Part shown: piece by piece, positions 49,302 to 61,970 of the stretch
Layout: every line of letters starts with the position of its first letter
Numbering within the stretch: the first letter of the stretch is position 1
Assembly: GCA_030407315.1 (NCBI GenBank)
Contig: JALQPE010000231.1
Location: 62,001 to 126,000, forward strand
Direction of reading: 5' to 3'
Origin: Asparagopsis taxiformis
Taxonomy: Eukaryota > Rhodophyta > Florideophyceae > Bonnemaisoniales > Bonnemaisoniaceae
Length of the DNA: 64,000 bases
Position numbers and translations under genes: made by a program
Notes under the pieces: generated by a model
What the model was told of the DNA's origin: nothing
Database searches by the model: none
Seen by the model: the letters and a program-made list of their open reading frames with translations, nothing else

Positions 49302-52300
49302 CTAATTTTGTTCAACACAGACAGCGTCCGCTATCCACGAAACTGTCTCTAGTAAAAATTCAAACTTGTGAAACTCGGCAACGCTGCGGAGAGCATGTGC
49401 TTGATGTCTCAGCGATGATTGTGAAATGGACAATTCATATGGTGCACCGCTGCATGGACAATGTGCACCCATATTTTCGCGCTTCACCATTCGACACTTT
49501 CGGCATGAAAGGTCTTGAACGTGATAAGAAGTGTACAATTTTTGCGCCATGCGCACGAGATCCAGCTCAATTTGTCGCATATCGTAGAGATTTCCACAGT
49601 ACTCACACGCCCAGGACGTCCTCCGATCCGCATCAGATTCACCAGAAGTCCACAGTTGCGTATCCCGTGCAATATCAAGATCGACAACAGCGTTGCAGTA
49701 CGAACAGATCACGTCTTGCAATAGGACTGGGAGAGCAGGATCGATAAATTGTGACTCTTTCGCAAACTCTCGCACTCCCAGTAATCGGAGCAGACTGCGT
49801 CGCATGGACGACACTTCCTCTGTCGCTGCAGGGTCCAGGGACATGACGTGACACAAAGTCCGCGTGAATTCAAGAGCTGGATTGCGACGTAGCTTTGGAC
49901 TTGATTCGAGAACTGTTGGGACGTTGGGCAATTCCAGCATCGGTGCCTTCTCTCGAATTTCATGTACCTTCTCTAGCAATTGACCGGTGAGACTGCGCGT
50001 CAATGTTTGCACCTCCTCCTCGAATCCATCCCCTCTGGGTCGCAGGGTTCTCTTTTTGCGACGACGCGTCACAGCTCGTGAGTTTTCGTCGTCAATGCCG
50101 TTCATATTATTTTCTGCGATGTTTTCCACCGCTTCAGCTTCTTCCTGTTCTTCCACGAGAAACCGTTGTACCATTGGCCGCCGGATGAATTCTTCAACAA
50201 CTTGCGACCATAGCACGGCAACAGGAGTGGGCATGTATCGTGCCATATCCCACATCATCCGTGCATAGGGGATATCCTTGCTAGTATAGCACGTACCCTT
50301 GTTGTCTTGATCACCTGAAAACTCTCCGCTCAACACCAGTGCTTCTTCGGGAGCCGGTAGGGCACCATAATTGAATCGATCAACAAAGAGAAGACCAGAA
50401 TACACTCCTAGCAACGGCTCAAAGCCAATGTGCTTGAACAAGGGGTTTTCCTTCACTGTTCGTTCCAAAAAACCAGCGTATCTAAGCCCATCGAGAGTTT
50501 GTGTCTTTGGCGTTGCTAGAATCAAACGTGACATGGAAGCAAACACGATCGTTGCGCCAAGATTCTTCAACTCACCAACCAGCTGATTGAAGACTTTCCT
50601 GATCAACCAGCCGATAAACCTTGCTATGGCCGGGTCATAAAGAATCGAGGTTTCTGATCTTGTCCAGCGGTACAGATGGTTCAAAAGTCCGCGAGCGGTG
50701 TTGGCGGTCGCAGGTCTGGAAGAGTTTGATGCAATTTTATCCCAACCGACGACGAGGTCTTTCAACACTCGGAAAGCTGGAGCAGAAGCAGCCATTTCGT
50801 CCAGTGGAGCTGCTGTCTTCCCTCCAACAGTCCCTTCAGTACCAGATGCATTATTGTCCTTGTTCGCACCACGTGCTGCAGTTTTGGTCGTGGCATCAAA
50901 TGCTAAATCCGTACCTTCTACCTGATTCACATGGGATGATGAGAGTATCGTAGCGATGGCCAGATGTGAAAGCTCTGTGTCTATACACACTGTTCGATAT
51001 GAACCCGGCATCATGAATTCAGGGACACCAGGAATTTCATTTTGAAGAACAGAATCATCTTCTTCAATGCCTCCGAGATCGGGTTGAATTCCGGGAGAAG
51101 CCCACAAAATATGGTCTCGATTCATCAACTCTCGTCCGACAAGGACATCCAGGGCCTGGCCGTGGACATCAGTCGCTGAAACATTACCAAGCGGGATTCC
51201 AGCGAATCTTGACAGCTCCAATTGACTTGGAAGCCAATTACCGACATCTGCGAATCGATTGAAGGCAGTAGACAATGCGCGTGGCTCCCATCCAACAGGT
51301 GCATAGTTTCCATCATCAGCGTTGCTTGCTAGAAATACAACTGGGTAACTCTTTGTGCTCGGGACACATACTTCCAGTGATTTGGAGGTGTTATTCTTTG
51401 ACTCCGATTTCTTTTCACCGTTGGCCGACGCAAACATGGCCTTGCTGGCTGTACTCGCATCCAATACAGGCCATTGTGCGAGCAAAACTGTCTTCAATCC
51501 GGTAGAGCGAGACTTCTTCGCCACACTACCATTGTAACGCATGTCCGACAGCATGGCCTCGATCTCGGCCCATGCTTCTTCTCTGGTGCGTACACCATTG
51601 GTCGTGAACTTACAATCTGATGGAAGGGAAAACATCGGATCAATCCCAGTATTGTTTTCCATACCAGCATCATCCATCTCTTCGGATTCCTCCAGTTCAC
51701 CCTCATTTGATGCCTGGTCTTGCGCCTTCCGCTCCTTGAGAACTCGATTCCAGGTTCTCTTAATATTGAGGAGAATCGGCCACCGGGGGTTACTGCAATA
51801 ACATGTACAATTTTCGCAGCTGGAGCAATCACAACATACATGGCTCTTGAGCTTCCATCTGTGGCATGTGAACCGTAGAGAAAGGCTTGGTTGAGAACTG
51901 GTTCAGATGTTTCACTGAACGAATCACGCAGATATGGAACTGATTCTGGGTTTTTGGTAACGATATCGTCGAGGTGCAAACCTCTGGATAGAAGCTCCTG
52001 AGAACTCAACTTGGACGAAATCGACTTTCTCGGCACACACAAAATTCCTAGGGTTGTGATCAACTCATATTCCAACGACGCTTGAGTGCAGAAGACTCCA
52101 TCTATATTTGTAGCGTCATTGAGGATCGACGCTAGTTCTTTGTCTGCTTTGTAGAACTTTTCCTCGTCTAAATCAAGTCGGAATAGGTGTTGCACAGGTC
52201 GCGACCGAGGAAGAGAAAGGCCGCTCACGCGCTCACATGTTACTCCTGGGATTTCCGGAAGATAACTTGTGCGAGCGTTCACATATAGAGTTCGTTGGAC

Positions 52301-55300
52301 ATGAAGTGGGATGCTGTGCAGCTGCCCGCAGTCGAAACGTGCACCGTCTTTCATGATGGGTAGAACCCAGAGCCTAAACTCTCCCGGTTGACCTGCAATC
52401 GCTGAAATGGAAACATTCTGCCAAAGAACCCCATGTCCGAGTAGAGGAACTTTCTTTTTGGAAAAGAAGTTACCTGTACCACCTGCTTGGAGGTCACGAA
52501 CAAAATTGGCCGGGGCATAATCGAGCTGGACTTCGTGATTGGCTCGTTTCGCTTTTCGATGAGGCTTACCGTATCGGACGGCAAAAGATACACCTCCAAG
52601 CTTGGTCTCCTCTCCATTATCCACTTTCTCTTCATCAATGTCTTCCTGCTCGTCATCCGAAGGAATACTCGGACCCTTGATTTCCAACATTCGCTTCTTC
52701 GCATACCTTTGAACTCGCGCTGCTCGCTGAGCTCGCCAAATGCATTTTGCATATCGAACCCAACCTGCATAGTCGATGCGTTTATCTGGACGTGGTTGAC
52801 GAAACAATCTCAGCATCGCATCCCTCGTTTCTTTCATGCGATCCAAGGGGTCCTGTGCTCTGCTACGAAATACAACATGATGTTGTTGATGTCGCTTTGA
52901 TTTCGGCACAATGCCAACTTCCATGTTTTCTCGTTTCCTCTTTGCAACTACTGCTCGCGCTTTTCTGTGAACAACTTTAGCAGCAGTCCATTTCCTGATC
53001 GGAACGTCTTCAATGTCGTCCAAAGACATTTTGTCTGTGTTGCAAGCGGCATCTTTCAGCGATTTGAACGTGGAAGCAGTAGCCTTATCTCCCTTGGGCA
53101 ACGCCTTGAAAAACGACGTCAAGGACCTCTGCTTTCGCTTGTCCTTCAATTCTCGCCATTTCTTCACCAGCCATGGCGGGTAAGGAATACGGGGTACAGG
53201 GTTATCGATCGCTTGTAGGGCAGCGGGGATACTAACAATTTTCAAAACAGCATTCGCTAGACGACCCTTGTAGTATTCCCAATCTAGCAACTGTCGCAGT
53301 TCGAAACCCTCGAGGTCATATGATTTGGTCCATTTCTTCAGGAGTTTCGTTCGAGTTACCTCGTTCGGATATTCGAAGATTTGCACTGGAATCGCACGCG
53401 CGGTAACTTGCACATCGTCCGGTTTCTTCGCAATAACATACATTGTAGCCAAACCCTTGTCCTTCGCAATTGCCGACCCCAGGAACTCCTTCATGCGGGA
53501 AGCGCAAGTAATGGCACAACTTTTCTGATTGGCGAGCAAGTATTCATCAAGAGGTTTGCTCATATTATTTTGCTCAACAAGAAGTTCCAGGAGCTCTTCG
53601 TCTGTCATCCCCTCCCCTTCGGTTGTTAGAATATCCAACCACTTATTACAGGTCGCCCCTACGTGACTGTAACAATCAGAGATTGAACTTCCTTCCAGGA
53701 AACGCTTAAAGATCTCGCCTTGAAACTCCTTGATCAGTTTCAGCTCTCCTCGACGCTTGATTTCAAATCCCTTCAGCTCTGCAAGAGACCCATCATCATT
53801 GAAGACAGCATATCGCTTCTTGATACTCTTGCCTTCTTCCAGAGAAGCGGGGAGAACCATTGCTCGATAAGGACCATCGACCTCAAACAAAATTGAACAT
53901 TCGCTTCGCTGCTCGTATTCAAAAGTGTCCGGGTCTACCAGGTCTTGGTACTGATGATTTGTGAAATTGGCAGCGACATCAGCATTGAACACGGAGCAGA
54001 TGTAACTTATGGAATAGTCCTTACCCGACTTGGTTTTGAAGGAAAAGTCCTCTGGAAAAGACTTTGGAAGAACACACCAGATACCATCCGTGTCCAGTTC
54101 GAGGGGTAAACCAACTTTTTCAATGAATTCTCTCGCTCGTCGAATGATGAGTCCACCAGTATTGGTGACGATACCAGCCATTTCCATGGAATACCAACGC
54201 GCCCCCTTCCGCATGACATAGCCATAGAAAGAGTTCAAAATGCATTTGTGGGCGAGTTGCAAAGAGTCATACAGCACTACAAGCGTCTCAGTCTTCTTGA
54301 TAACTTCAGGATCTCCGGATTCTTTGGCAGCTGAGCGCAGTTTCTTTTGCTTTTTGAGCAATGCCTTATACTCATATCGGCGATCCCTGAATGCCCGCAC
54401 GGTGTCGACATAGAATGGATTCTCGCGCTGACAAACGGTTGCTGTTTTGGTGGTCACTCTTGTCTCCTGAGTTTTCTTGTAGTTTGTCTTGCAATAGTCC
54501 TTGAGTCGTTTTCGGAAAAGAACGTTTCTTCGTGCTTCGACGTCTTCGAAACTAGCAATTGTCCCACTACCAGAGGTTGAAGGCTTGGGCGGCTTTGATG
54601 AATGACCGTTCATAGGATTCCTATTTGGCCTTCCACCGTGTTCTGACGCCTCTAATGCTGATTCTTTTTCAGCCATTCTCTCTGCAACCTGCCTTTCGAG
54701 GTCTCGTTCTTCTTGTGCCGCTCTTCGTTGAATCATTTCTGCCTCGCCGCGAGAAGCCGGAAAATACTCTCCCCGCCAGGTCCACTCCATGTCACGCTGA
54801 CATTCTGACATTCCGTTGAAGTCGCAGGCTGCACATTGAGCGGGTGTCACGATAGCATGAGGTTGCAAGCGATTCGTCAGGATGATATTCGGATACATGG
54901 CGGAAACGTCTAGATGATAAATCAAGGGTACTTCCGAAAATCGTGGCTTGTCACGTAGCGCATGAAGTTCCTTGACAATTTGCGAGCGAACTTCATCATA
55001 ATTGGTTACTTCGTCCATGGCCATGTTTCCCTCCACAGTAATTGAAAACTTGAGCGTATCATCGAGAGTCTTCTCCAAGTCCTCAAGCGTGTCGACGTCA
55101 ACCTCGAAATCTAGCGGTAAGTCACTGCGGTAGATTCCTGTTCTTAGGGCTTCTACATGGCCGCCAACATACGTCTCAGACTCCAAAACGTGACCATCTT
55201 CAGTAAGTTTGCCAATCGCAGAGCCATTATATTTGTTTGGAGCGACAATGCGCTTTTCGCGGGCCTGGCACATGAGGAGCATTTCGCAAAGTGTACCGGA

Positions 55301-56896
55301 TCCTCTCCGAAGGACGTCATCAGGATTGAGGGGAATAATATTACAGAGGGAGAAGATGAAGGGATGGACGTATTTCATGTAAAGATGGTATGTGCAAACA
55401 GCATCGGAAACGGAATACTTTGCCATTTCATCTGGCCGTTCCATAGCGGCAGTCATCATCTCTTCTGGTGGAATTTCCTCGGGTTCGAATCCAAGCAGAG
55501 CTCTTGTGACAGCTTTCAAACCGCGAGAACCTTGCGGAAGGTATGAATCTCGATTGACCCAATGGAAGACGTCCATGTGAATTGCCGCTCTGCCCTTGGT
55601 TTCTTTCGACATTCGATCTTCGCCATTTGACCGCATGCCAATCTCCTTGCCCATATCCAATCCGAGCAAACTAGCTCTTTTCTCAACAAAGGGCCAATCG
55701 AAATAATCACCGTTGAACGTGACGAACACACGAGGAGCCGCGAGACGAACTTCGGCGAAGAAACGCTGCAAAAGGGCAATCTCGTTTGGTTCATTGAAAA
55801 TTTGGAACGCTCCTTGGTACTGCTCGTGTGGTTTGTATTCAAAGGGATCGATGTCCTTTGACACGACTTGGCGATTGATGCCGAGATAACCCTTGCCATC
55901 CACCATCCACGAAATCATCATCACCTGATCGCCCGACTCGGCGTCAGGAAACTTGAGCGGCTTTTTCGTACATTCAATATCATATGCAAGGACGACAGGC
56001 GACGCACGCTCGACAATGTCGTCAAGTTTCTCTAGATGTGCGCTTGCGAAATCATTAGCCGTACGCGGATTGAGGTCTGGATCAGGGTCTTCGAAACTTT
56101 GAAGCAAATCATGTTCGTAGTCGTCCTGCGCACTGTTCACGGCAGTCTCATCACCACTCGGTGTGACGCGATACCAATATCCGACGTTAATTTTCCTGTC
56201 GATGGCAAGTCTGTTGACAGGCGCCACGTCAAATTCGCGCATGTCAGTAAGGGCATCCAGCGCATCGACGAGTGCGCCAGCAGCAGAGTGCATGGAATTT
56301 TGCAGAGCGGCCGAGCGTTGTTTGCGTTCTGAATTTCGTACAATGATAGGTCGAAGCTCCTGTCGAATTGAGAAGAGGTCACCATTGGTGCGAGTTTCAA
56401 CTTTGAGAAACGGCGTCCCCTTATCCAACGCGAGATGATTCGGCGCGGAAATGTCCTCCAAATGTACGGTATGAATATCGGCAAGTTGATCGCCGAATTT
56501 CTTCCGCAGTGCAATCTCCGCTTCGCGAATATGCTCGGACAGGACGCCGAGATACATATAGGGCCGGGAAATGATAGTTGCGCGGAAATCGCCGAGTTTG
56601 TCATCGGAGATGAAAAAGAGATCAACGGCTTGTACTGGACGTTTCGACGATGGCTCCTCGACTGTTGCGGCGACCATGTTGACGAGCCAGCCGACACGTG
56701 GACGGGAGCCAGGCGGAAGTTCCGCGAATCCCATCATGGAATCTTCGGAAAGCTCCTGTGCGCGCTGGTCTGTTTTTGATGGACGAAGTGAAGCATCTTG
56801 GGCGCGCAGTGATGGGTCCGCAAAAGATTCGCTTCTTCGGCGCTTGAAACTGTTACGGTAGCCGCCTCCGCCACCTCGATTTCGGAAGTTTCCCAT
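49302..56896 (-). CDS. POLE: DNA polymerase epsilon catalytic subunit, with one frameshift
   Basis: Leading-strand replicative polymerase. Two overlapping long frames form one gene of about 2531 residues (human 2286). The ATG at 56896 starts MGNFRNRGGGGG. Exonuclease: AYDIECTKKPLKFPDAESGD, with VFVTFNGDYFDWPFVEKRAS; polymerase: HLDVSAMYPNIILTNRLQP, HKCILNSFYGYVMRKGARWY, and GLPLELDTDGIWCVLPKSFP (catalytic DTDG). The inactive second polymerase half and two C-terminal zinc clusters follow (CSYCNAVVDLDI...CEYCGNLYDM, and CRKCRMVKRE...CPCSG). Near 51790 the frame slips by one base in a C5/G5 run; adding a base gives a chain that aligns through this region, whereas a 59-nt GTAACC...AAG intron would delete about 20 conserved-position residues. 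Sequence error or splicing must be told apart by RNA. Confidence 0.93.
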
Positions 56897-57613
56897 TGCG
56901 ACGAAAGCGGTAGAGAATGTGTGGTTGGTTTTCTGTTGGAGACGAAATTGAATGCGTAAAGATGGTAGACAGCGGCGGTGGATGGCTGTTGAGTACAACG
57001 ATAAGCAGACCCGAATGAGTTCCCGCCATTTTAGTATTAGGACACCTGTACCGACAGATGCTCGTACTGTACCAGTTTCGTATTTGGCGCCAAACGAAAT
57101 CGAACGGAAAAGGTTATGATAGGCCAATGTGAGTCGTGGTTTAAAAATTCGACAAATTTTAGAAGTGAGCTCGGCGCATCCGAGGCTATGATCACAAGGC
57201 GTCCATTTTTTTAGTAGAAAACTTGAACGTTAGAAAAGAGAGGACAACCAATCATGTCCTGGACGTCTCGTCTGGGAACATCGCCGTGTACAACTGCCCC
57301 GCACAAGCTTGCGAGCAACTCTGTCCGTCGCCGAAATCTTGCAGTCTGACGCAGGCAACGAATCTACAACAGATATTTTTCTTCCGACCAGATTCGATTG
57401 CACCATTACACTCGCTGACGGTCGTCGATCCAACTAATGAACGCACAAAAAGTCGACAGTTTAAACCGATCCAAGCTACGCCCTACACTCTAAAATGCAC
57501 TTCGTTACATAACCTTCTTTATAAGCATTCGCAACGAAACAATGTCTCTCCTAGAACAGTAGAACGAACCTATTGTAAAAAAATGGCACACCCGGTCTCA
57601 TTCACACCAATGC
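56897..57613. other. Intergenic stretch
   Basis: 717 bp between the POLE start codon and the GapA 3' end (same strand). An open frame at 57223-57636 (137 codons) has no protein character. It contains the POLE promoter by position. Confidence 0.35.
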
Positions 57614-58951
57614 TTACTTCCATTGGGCAGCCATGAGCTCACCGAGGTCGACCACACGCTGGGAGTAACCCCATTCGTTGTCGTACCAGGCGACAACCTT
57701 GACCAGATCGTCACCCATGACCATGGTGAGCGAGGAATCGATGATGGTAGACTCATCAGTTCCACGGAAATCGCACGACACAAGCGGCTCGTCAGAGTAC
57801 TTGATCACACCCTTCATGGCTCCCTGCGCGGCCTTGAGGAGGGCACCGTTGACCTCTTCCTTGAAAGTCTTCTTGGACACCTGCATGACGACGTCACAGA
57901 CGGACACGTTGGGCGTCGGCACACGGAGGGCAATTCCGTTCAGCTTGCCAGCGAGGGAAGGAACGACCAGAGCGACGGCCTTGGCGGCACCAGTGGTGGT
58001 CGGCACAATGTTGAGAGCGGCGGACCTTGCACGGCGGAGATCGCGATGGCCGGCATCCAACAATCTCTGATCACCAGTGTATGAGTGAGTGGTGGTCATC
58101 ATACCACGGGTGACACCGAATTCGTCATCGAGCACCTTCATGAAGGGGGCCATGCAGTTAGTAGTGCAAGAGGCGTTGGAGACAATATCGTACTTGTCGT
58201 GCGAGTAGTCACCCTCATTGACACCAATGACAAAAGTTCCAATTCCATCACCCTTTCCAGGGGCGGTGATGAGGACCTTCTTCGCACCGGCCTCAATGTG
58301 CTTTCCGGCGCCCTTGGCATCGACGAAGACACCAGTGGCCTCAACGACGATGTCGATGTTGAGCTCCTTCCACGGGAGTTCGAGCGGGTTCCTGTTGGAA
58401 ACCACCTTGATTTCCTTGCCGTTCACGGAGATAGAGTTCTCGCCACCGACGATATCGGCGTCAAAGGTGCCGAGAATGGAATCGTACTTGAGAAGATGAG
58501 TGGCGGTCTTGACACCGGAGGTGTCATTGATGCAGACGACTTCCATGTTGGAGTCGGGGCGGCCGGCCCAGCAACGGATGAAGTTGCGACCGATACGGCC
58601 GAAACCGTTGATGGCGACACGCACCTTCATGGTGGGGGTGTTGGTGGAGGGGGCGGACATGGCGTTGAGGGTGTTGTAGAAGGCGTCATTAGCATCCGAG
58701 GCACCTGCGAACATGGAGCCGGACTGGGCGGCCTGAAGGGTGGCCTGTTGGTTGACCTTCTTCATTCCGGAGAATTGAGCAAAGCTGGAGCGGCCCTATC
58801 ATTGATAGATTGGAAGGGAGGGAATGATTAGTGGTCAGATGTGTGCTGGATCGGGGGTGATTGTTCGTGGATCGTGGAGCTGATTACGTACATTGCAGAC
58901 GGAGGATTTGGTGGTCGAGAAGACGGCGGCGGCAGGGGCGACGAAAGCCAT
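57614..58951 (-). CDS. GAPA: Plastid glyceraldehyde-3-phosphate dehydrogenase (GapA), two exons
   Basis: Calvin-cycle enzyme reducing 1,3-bisphosphoglycerate. Exons 58951-58892 and 58795-57614 give 413 residues; the 96-nt intron (GTACGT...TAG) lies after codon 20 inside the transit peptide [33 protein letters not shown]. The mature enzyme begins about [15 protein letters not shown], with nucleotide-binding [20 protein letters not shown], the catalytic Cys in [12 protein letters not shown], then [40 protein letters not shown], and [15 protein letters not shown]. GapA/B signatures ([21 protein letters not shown]) show the cyanobacterial-origin plastid form. No C-terminal CP12-like extension, so not GapB. 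The protein ends MAAQWK. Confidence 0.97.
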
Positions 58952-59490
58952 TGTGGAAAGTTAGGTGGAAATTGAATGCGAAGAGGAGAGGTGGTGGATG
59001 GGAGGGACTGCGGTAGGCGAGTAGAGCTGGTTGGTAGAGTAAATAAAGGGGAGATCGATGGATGTGAAAAAGCGCATGGCGTTGCGTGGCGCGCCTCGTG
59101 GCCATGTGCTGTCCTGGCAGCGCTGCACCGCATAATGGATTGAACGGCTATGGGTGCTTGTTGGAGATGTTTTCATCATAGGTGGATTTGTCACCTAATT
59201 TGGATCCAATGCATGTAATTGAAATTTGTACGGTTACCATTCGGCGATGAGCACATGTTTCTCGACCGTTGATTATAATGGGTGGATGGCGTGTTGGGTA
59301 GCAGGGTTTCCGCATCGATCTCACAATCATAACTTGACCGTTGAGGGCCATTCAGTTGCACGTGGCTTGATGTTGGGTACACTCTCGACACGGCGCATGC
59401 ATCACGATCACTCAGCGTGAAACATGCCAAAATATCTTCAAAGTTTGTAAGTATTTTAAAAATATCTCATCTCAGATCACAATCTCATCA
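58952..59490. other. Intergenic stretch
   Basis: 539 bp between the GapA start codon and the 3' end of the RING gene (same strand); presumably holds the GapA promoter. No other feature recognised. Confidence 0.35.
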
Positions 59491-61422
59491 CTACTTTCCA
59501 ACCTTCTTGCCATTGTTGCCCCACACTAATGTTTTCTGTGTCGACGCACCGACACCGGCAACACTCCCAATTTTCTTCGACGGTCTCTGCACGCCAGTCC
59601 GCTCCTTCACAAACCCAGACAGCCCAGCACCAGACCCAACCCTCTTGCTCGCTGCCATTCTCAAATTTCTCGGCGCAACAGGACGATTCATACTAGATGG
59701 TTTCTGCAGTGTGCCACTGTCAAATAGACAAATTCCACCTCCGTCCTCTACTTCAACTCGTCTCGCCTTATTCTTCCTCTCTTCATAAAATGCATTTGCA
59801 CATTTTACGACATCGTCCTCTGAGCTTTCATTCCCTCCATCGTCCACAAGCGCTCCCAATTCGTATTGGTCCATTTTGCTATCCTTGCGTCCGCTCTTTA
59901 ATAATCGAAGCCGTGCCCTCAGTGCCTTCAGTTCATTCCGTAAAATGTCCGTCTCACTCGCTTCTTCTCTCCGTTCTGTACCGCCAATTTCCTTTTTCTG
60001 TCTCATTAGATTCTTCAATCGTTCCTCCTGCCTCTTGACCGATAATCTTTCCTCATTCAACTTTGCAATTCGTTCCGCCAGTTCCAATTGTAACCCTTCC
60101 ACTTTCTTAGTTTCCAGTCCCAAGTCATCTCTCTTCTTCTTGTAAGTAGAAATCTCCTCATTCAACTCCAGCAACCTCACCGAAACAGCATCCCTTTCAT
60201 CCTTCAACTTGAGCTTAGACTTCACGACCTCCCGCTTCTCTCGCTCGACGCTCTTCAGCAACTCTTTCTTCTCGGCGGCAGCTTCCTCCTTTGCTATTTG
60301 CGCATCATCTTCAACTTTCCTCATCTTTTCCTGTAATTCCCTCTCAACGTGCTTCAATACATCTACCTCGCCAGTCGTCTTCTTAACCTCCGCAAGCACA
60401 TTTACAATACTCTTATCCAGTGTACGCAGATTCCTCTCTGCATCTGCATCCTCGCCCGTAAGGTCCATAACTTCATCCTCCTTTTCGACACTGACAGTCT
60501 CCGTAAAGCGTTTGACGTCTGCCTCATCCTTTTTCTCCGGCAAGCCATTCATAATAGCCACCAGCTCTGCGCGATGCATTGCTCTCCTACAAATGGGGCA
60601 CTGCGCACGGGAAGACCTCTGTTCAATGTGCTGCATAATACACTGCATATGGAACACATGTCCACACTGCGAGACGACAGACGATGGAATTTCAAGTCTA
60701 TCAAAACAAATGGGACACTCTCCGCCAGTATCCGATTGCTCAGCATCCTTGCTACTGCCGGCTGCACGTTCAGCGACACGCTGCTGCATGAGCACTTGCA
60801 ACGAGCGTTCCACACGCTCCATGGAAGTGACCATGTTGAACAGGCGGTTCTCAACTGGCCCGGGGGGAATTTCGCGAATTTGCACGGCGGTTCTTCGCGC
60901 AGAAATGCGATCCACAACCTGGATACTCGACGACGACGGATTCGAAGACCTTGTACTACGATTACGAGCGGCATCAAAGAGCTCGCGCTGGCGCGCTTGC
61001 AGTGCACGCATGGACTGGTGACGCGCGTCGGAAATGACGGCATCGAGCGGATCGTCAGCATGTTGACCGGTAGTTTGCACCACGGTTGACATGGCATCGG
61101 TCAGAACGGCGGCCGTGTCCTGAAATAAATGGGGTGTTCGTCGACGACTGTGGGCTGGGCGACGCGCCGGTGGGCGTCGAGATGCATTGGCGGTGGGTTG
61201 GGCGCGCATAGTTGCACGCGATTGCTGAGCGGATTGGGACTGGCTGGTGCCCGTGTTGGATGAGTGGTCGTGTGAAGACATGTGCGAGTTTAAGCCGATT
61301 GTAGGCGTGTTGGACGCGCGGGTACGCACAGTGACTATGCCGTCACGACTGGTAACAGCTGCGGTTGAAGTGGATGCGCTTGAAGCTGCGGCCAAGGTTG
61401 ACAGCCGACTACGTTTGGGCAT
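59491..61422 (-). CDS. RING-H2 finger, SUMO-interacting, coiled-coil protein
   Basis: 643 residues, one exon. RING at 236-278: ECPICFDRLEIPSSVVSQCG followed by HVFHMQCIMQHI and CPICRR, spacing C-x2-C-x13-C-x-H-x2-H-x2-C-x13-C-x2-C, a complete RING-H2 E3 ligase type. Just after it lies KEDEVMDLTGED (318-322 VMDLT), a good SUMO-interacting motif. A coiled coil runs about 330-490 (EKMRKVEDDAQIAKEEAAAE and similar). The N-terminal 230 residues are Ser/Arg/Thr-rich; the C-terminus is basic, QKTLVWGNNGKKVGK. The architecture (RING, then coiled coil) resembles TRAIP, a replisome E3, but the order relative to family and the N-terminal extension differ, so this is a guess. Confidence 0.68.
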   Translation of the reverse strand: MPKRSRLSTLAAASSASTSTAAVTSRDGIVTVRTRASNTPTIGLNSHMSSHDHSSNTGTSQSQSAQQSRATMRAQPTANASRRPPARRPAHSRRRTPHLFQDTAAVLTDAMSTVVQTTGQHADDPLDAVISDARHQSMRALQARQRELFDAARNRSTRSSNPSSSSIQVVDRISARRTAVQIREIPPGPVENRLFNMVTSMERVERSLQVLMQQRVAERAAGSSKDAEQSDTGGECPICFDRLEIPSSVVSQCGHVFHMQCIMQHIEQRSSRAQCPICRRAMHRAELVAIMNGLPEKKDEADVKRFTETVSVEKEDEVMDLTGEDADAERNLRTLDKSIVNVLAEVKKTTGEVDVLKHVERELQEKMRKVEDDAQIAKEEAAAEKKELLKSVEREKREVVKSKLKLKDERDAVSVRLLELNEEISTYKKKRDDLGLETKKVEGLQLELAERIAKLNEERLSVKRQEERLKNLMRQKKEIGGTERREEASETDILRNELKALRARLRLLKSGRKDSKMDQYELGALVDDGGNESSEDDVVKCANAFYEERKNKARRVEVEDGGGICLFDSGTLQKPSSMNRPVAPRNLRMAASKRVGSGAGLSGFVKERTGVQRPSKKIGSVAGVGASTQKTLVWGNNGKKVGK

Positions 61423-61970
61423 GATGATGGCGAAACAGAAAATGTCAGCCGGATTGAGGGCGGTGTGGTGTCGGCCGGCAGCTGCGTGGTTTGCGGTCGG
61501 ATATCAACAATGGTAAGTGTCGGTATCGGTCGAAGCGTGGTGGCGATCGATCAGTTGGCTGATTGCAAAGTATTTCGGATTGCGCGCGAAAAAAAACGTG
61601 CAGCACAAGAGATGAAACGACACGTGTAAACTGTAAGCTGTATGTATTTGTATGGTGCAATGGATGCCGTTACGGAATGCGTGGGACCAATACACTAAGA
61701 AGCGAACCGAGTGCAATCGGGATGCTATCCAAGTTGGATCAGAAAGTGGCATGGCGCCACGTCACAGGCGGAGCATTGGCCCCATTGCGTGCAACAAATA
61801 GCGCGGACGCGGACCAACGCAAAACACGCCATTGTTTCTTCTCTTCATTCGTACATGCTGAAACTCAACAAATTTCTATACATATAACCCAAGCTTCTTG
61901 AGTAGACGTACGCCATGGGCGCTCGCGTCATATTCCAGCATCCAACGCTTCACCTTCCAAACCCTCACCA
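61423..61970. other. Divergent intergenic region
   Basis: 548 bp between the RING gene and the RT-derived ORF, transcribed in opposite directions. A 10-bp AAAAAA-type run near 61590 is the only feature seen; no gene. Confidence 0.35.

Noticed and set aside
58085..58831. 248-codon frame antisense to GapA
   Set aside because: Strong codon bias of GapA creates long antisense frames; the translation (Gly/Asp/Val repeats) is not a protein I recognise.
60209..61021. 270-codon frame antisense to the RING protein
   Set aside because: Ser/Phe/Leu-rich complement of the Lys/Glu-rich coiled coil.
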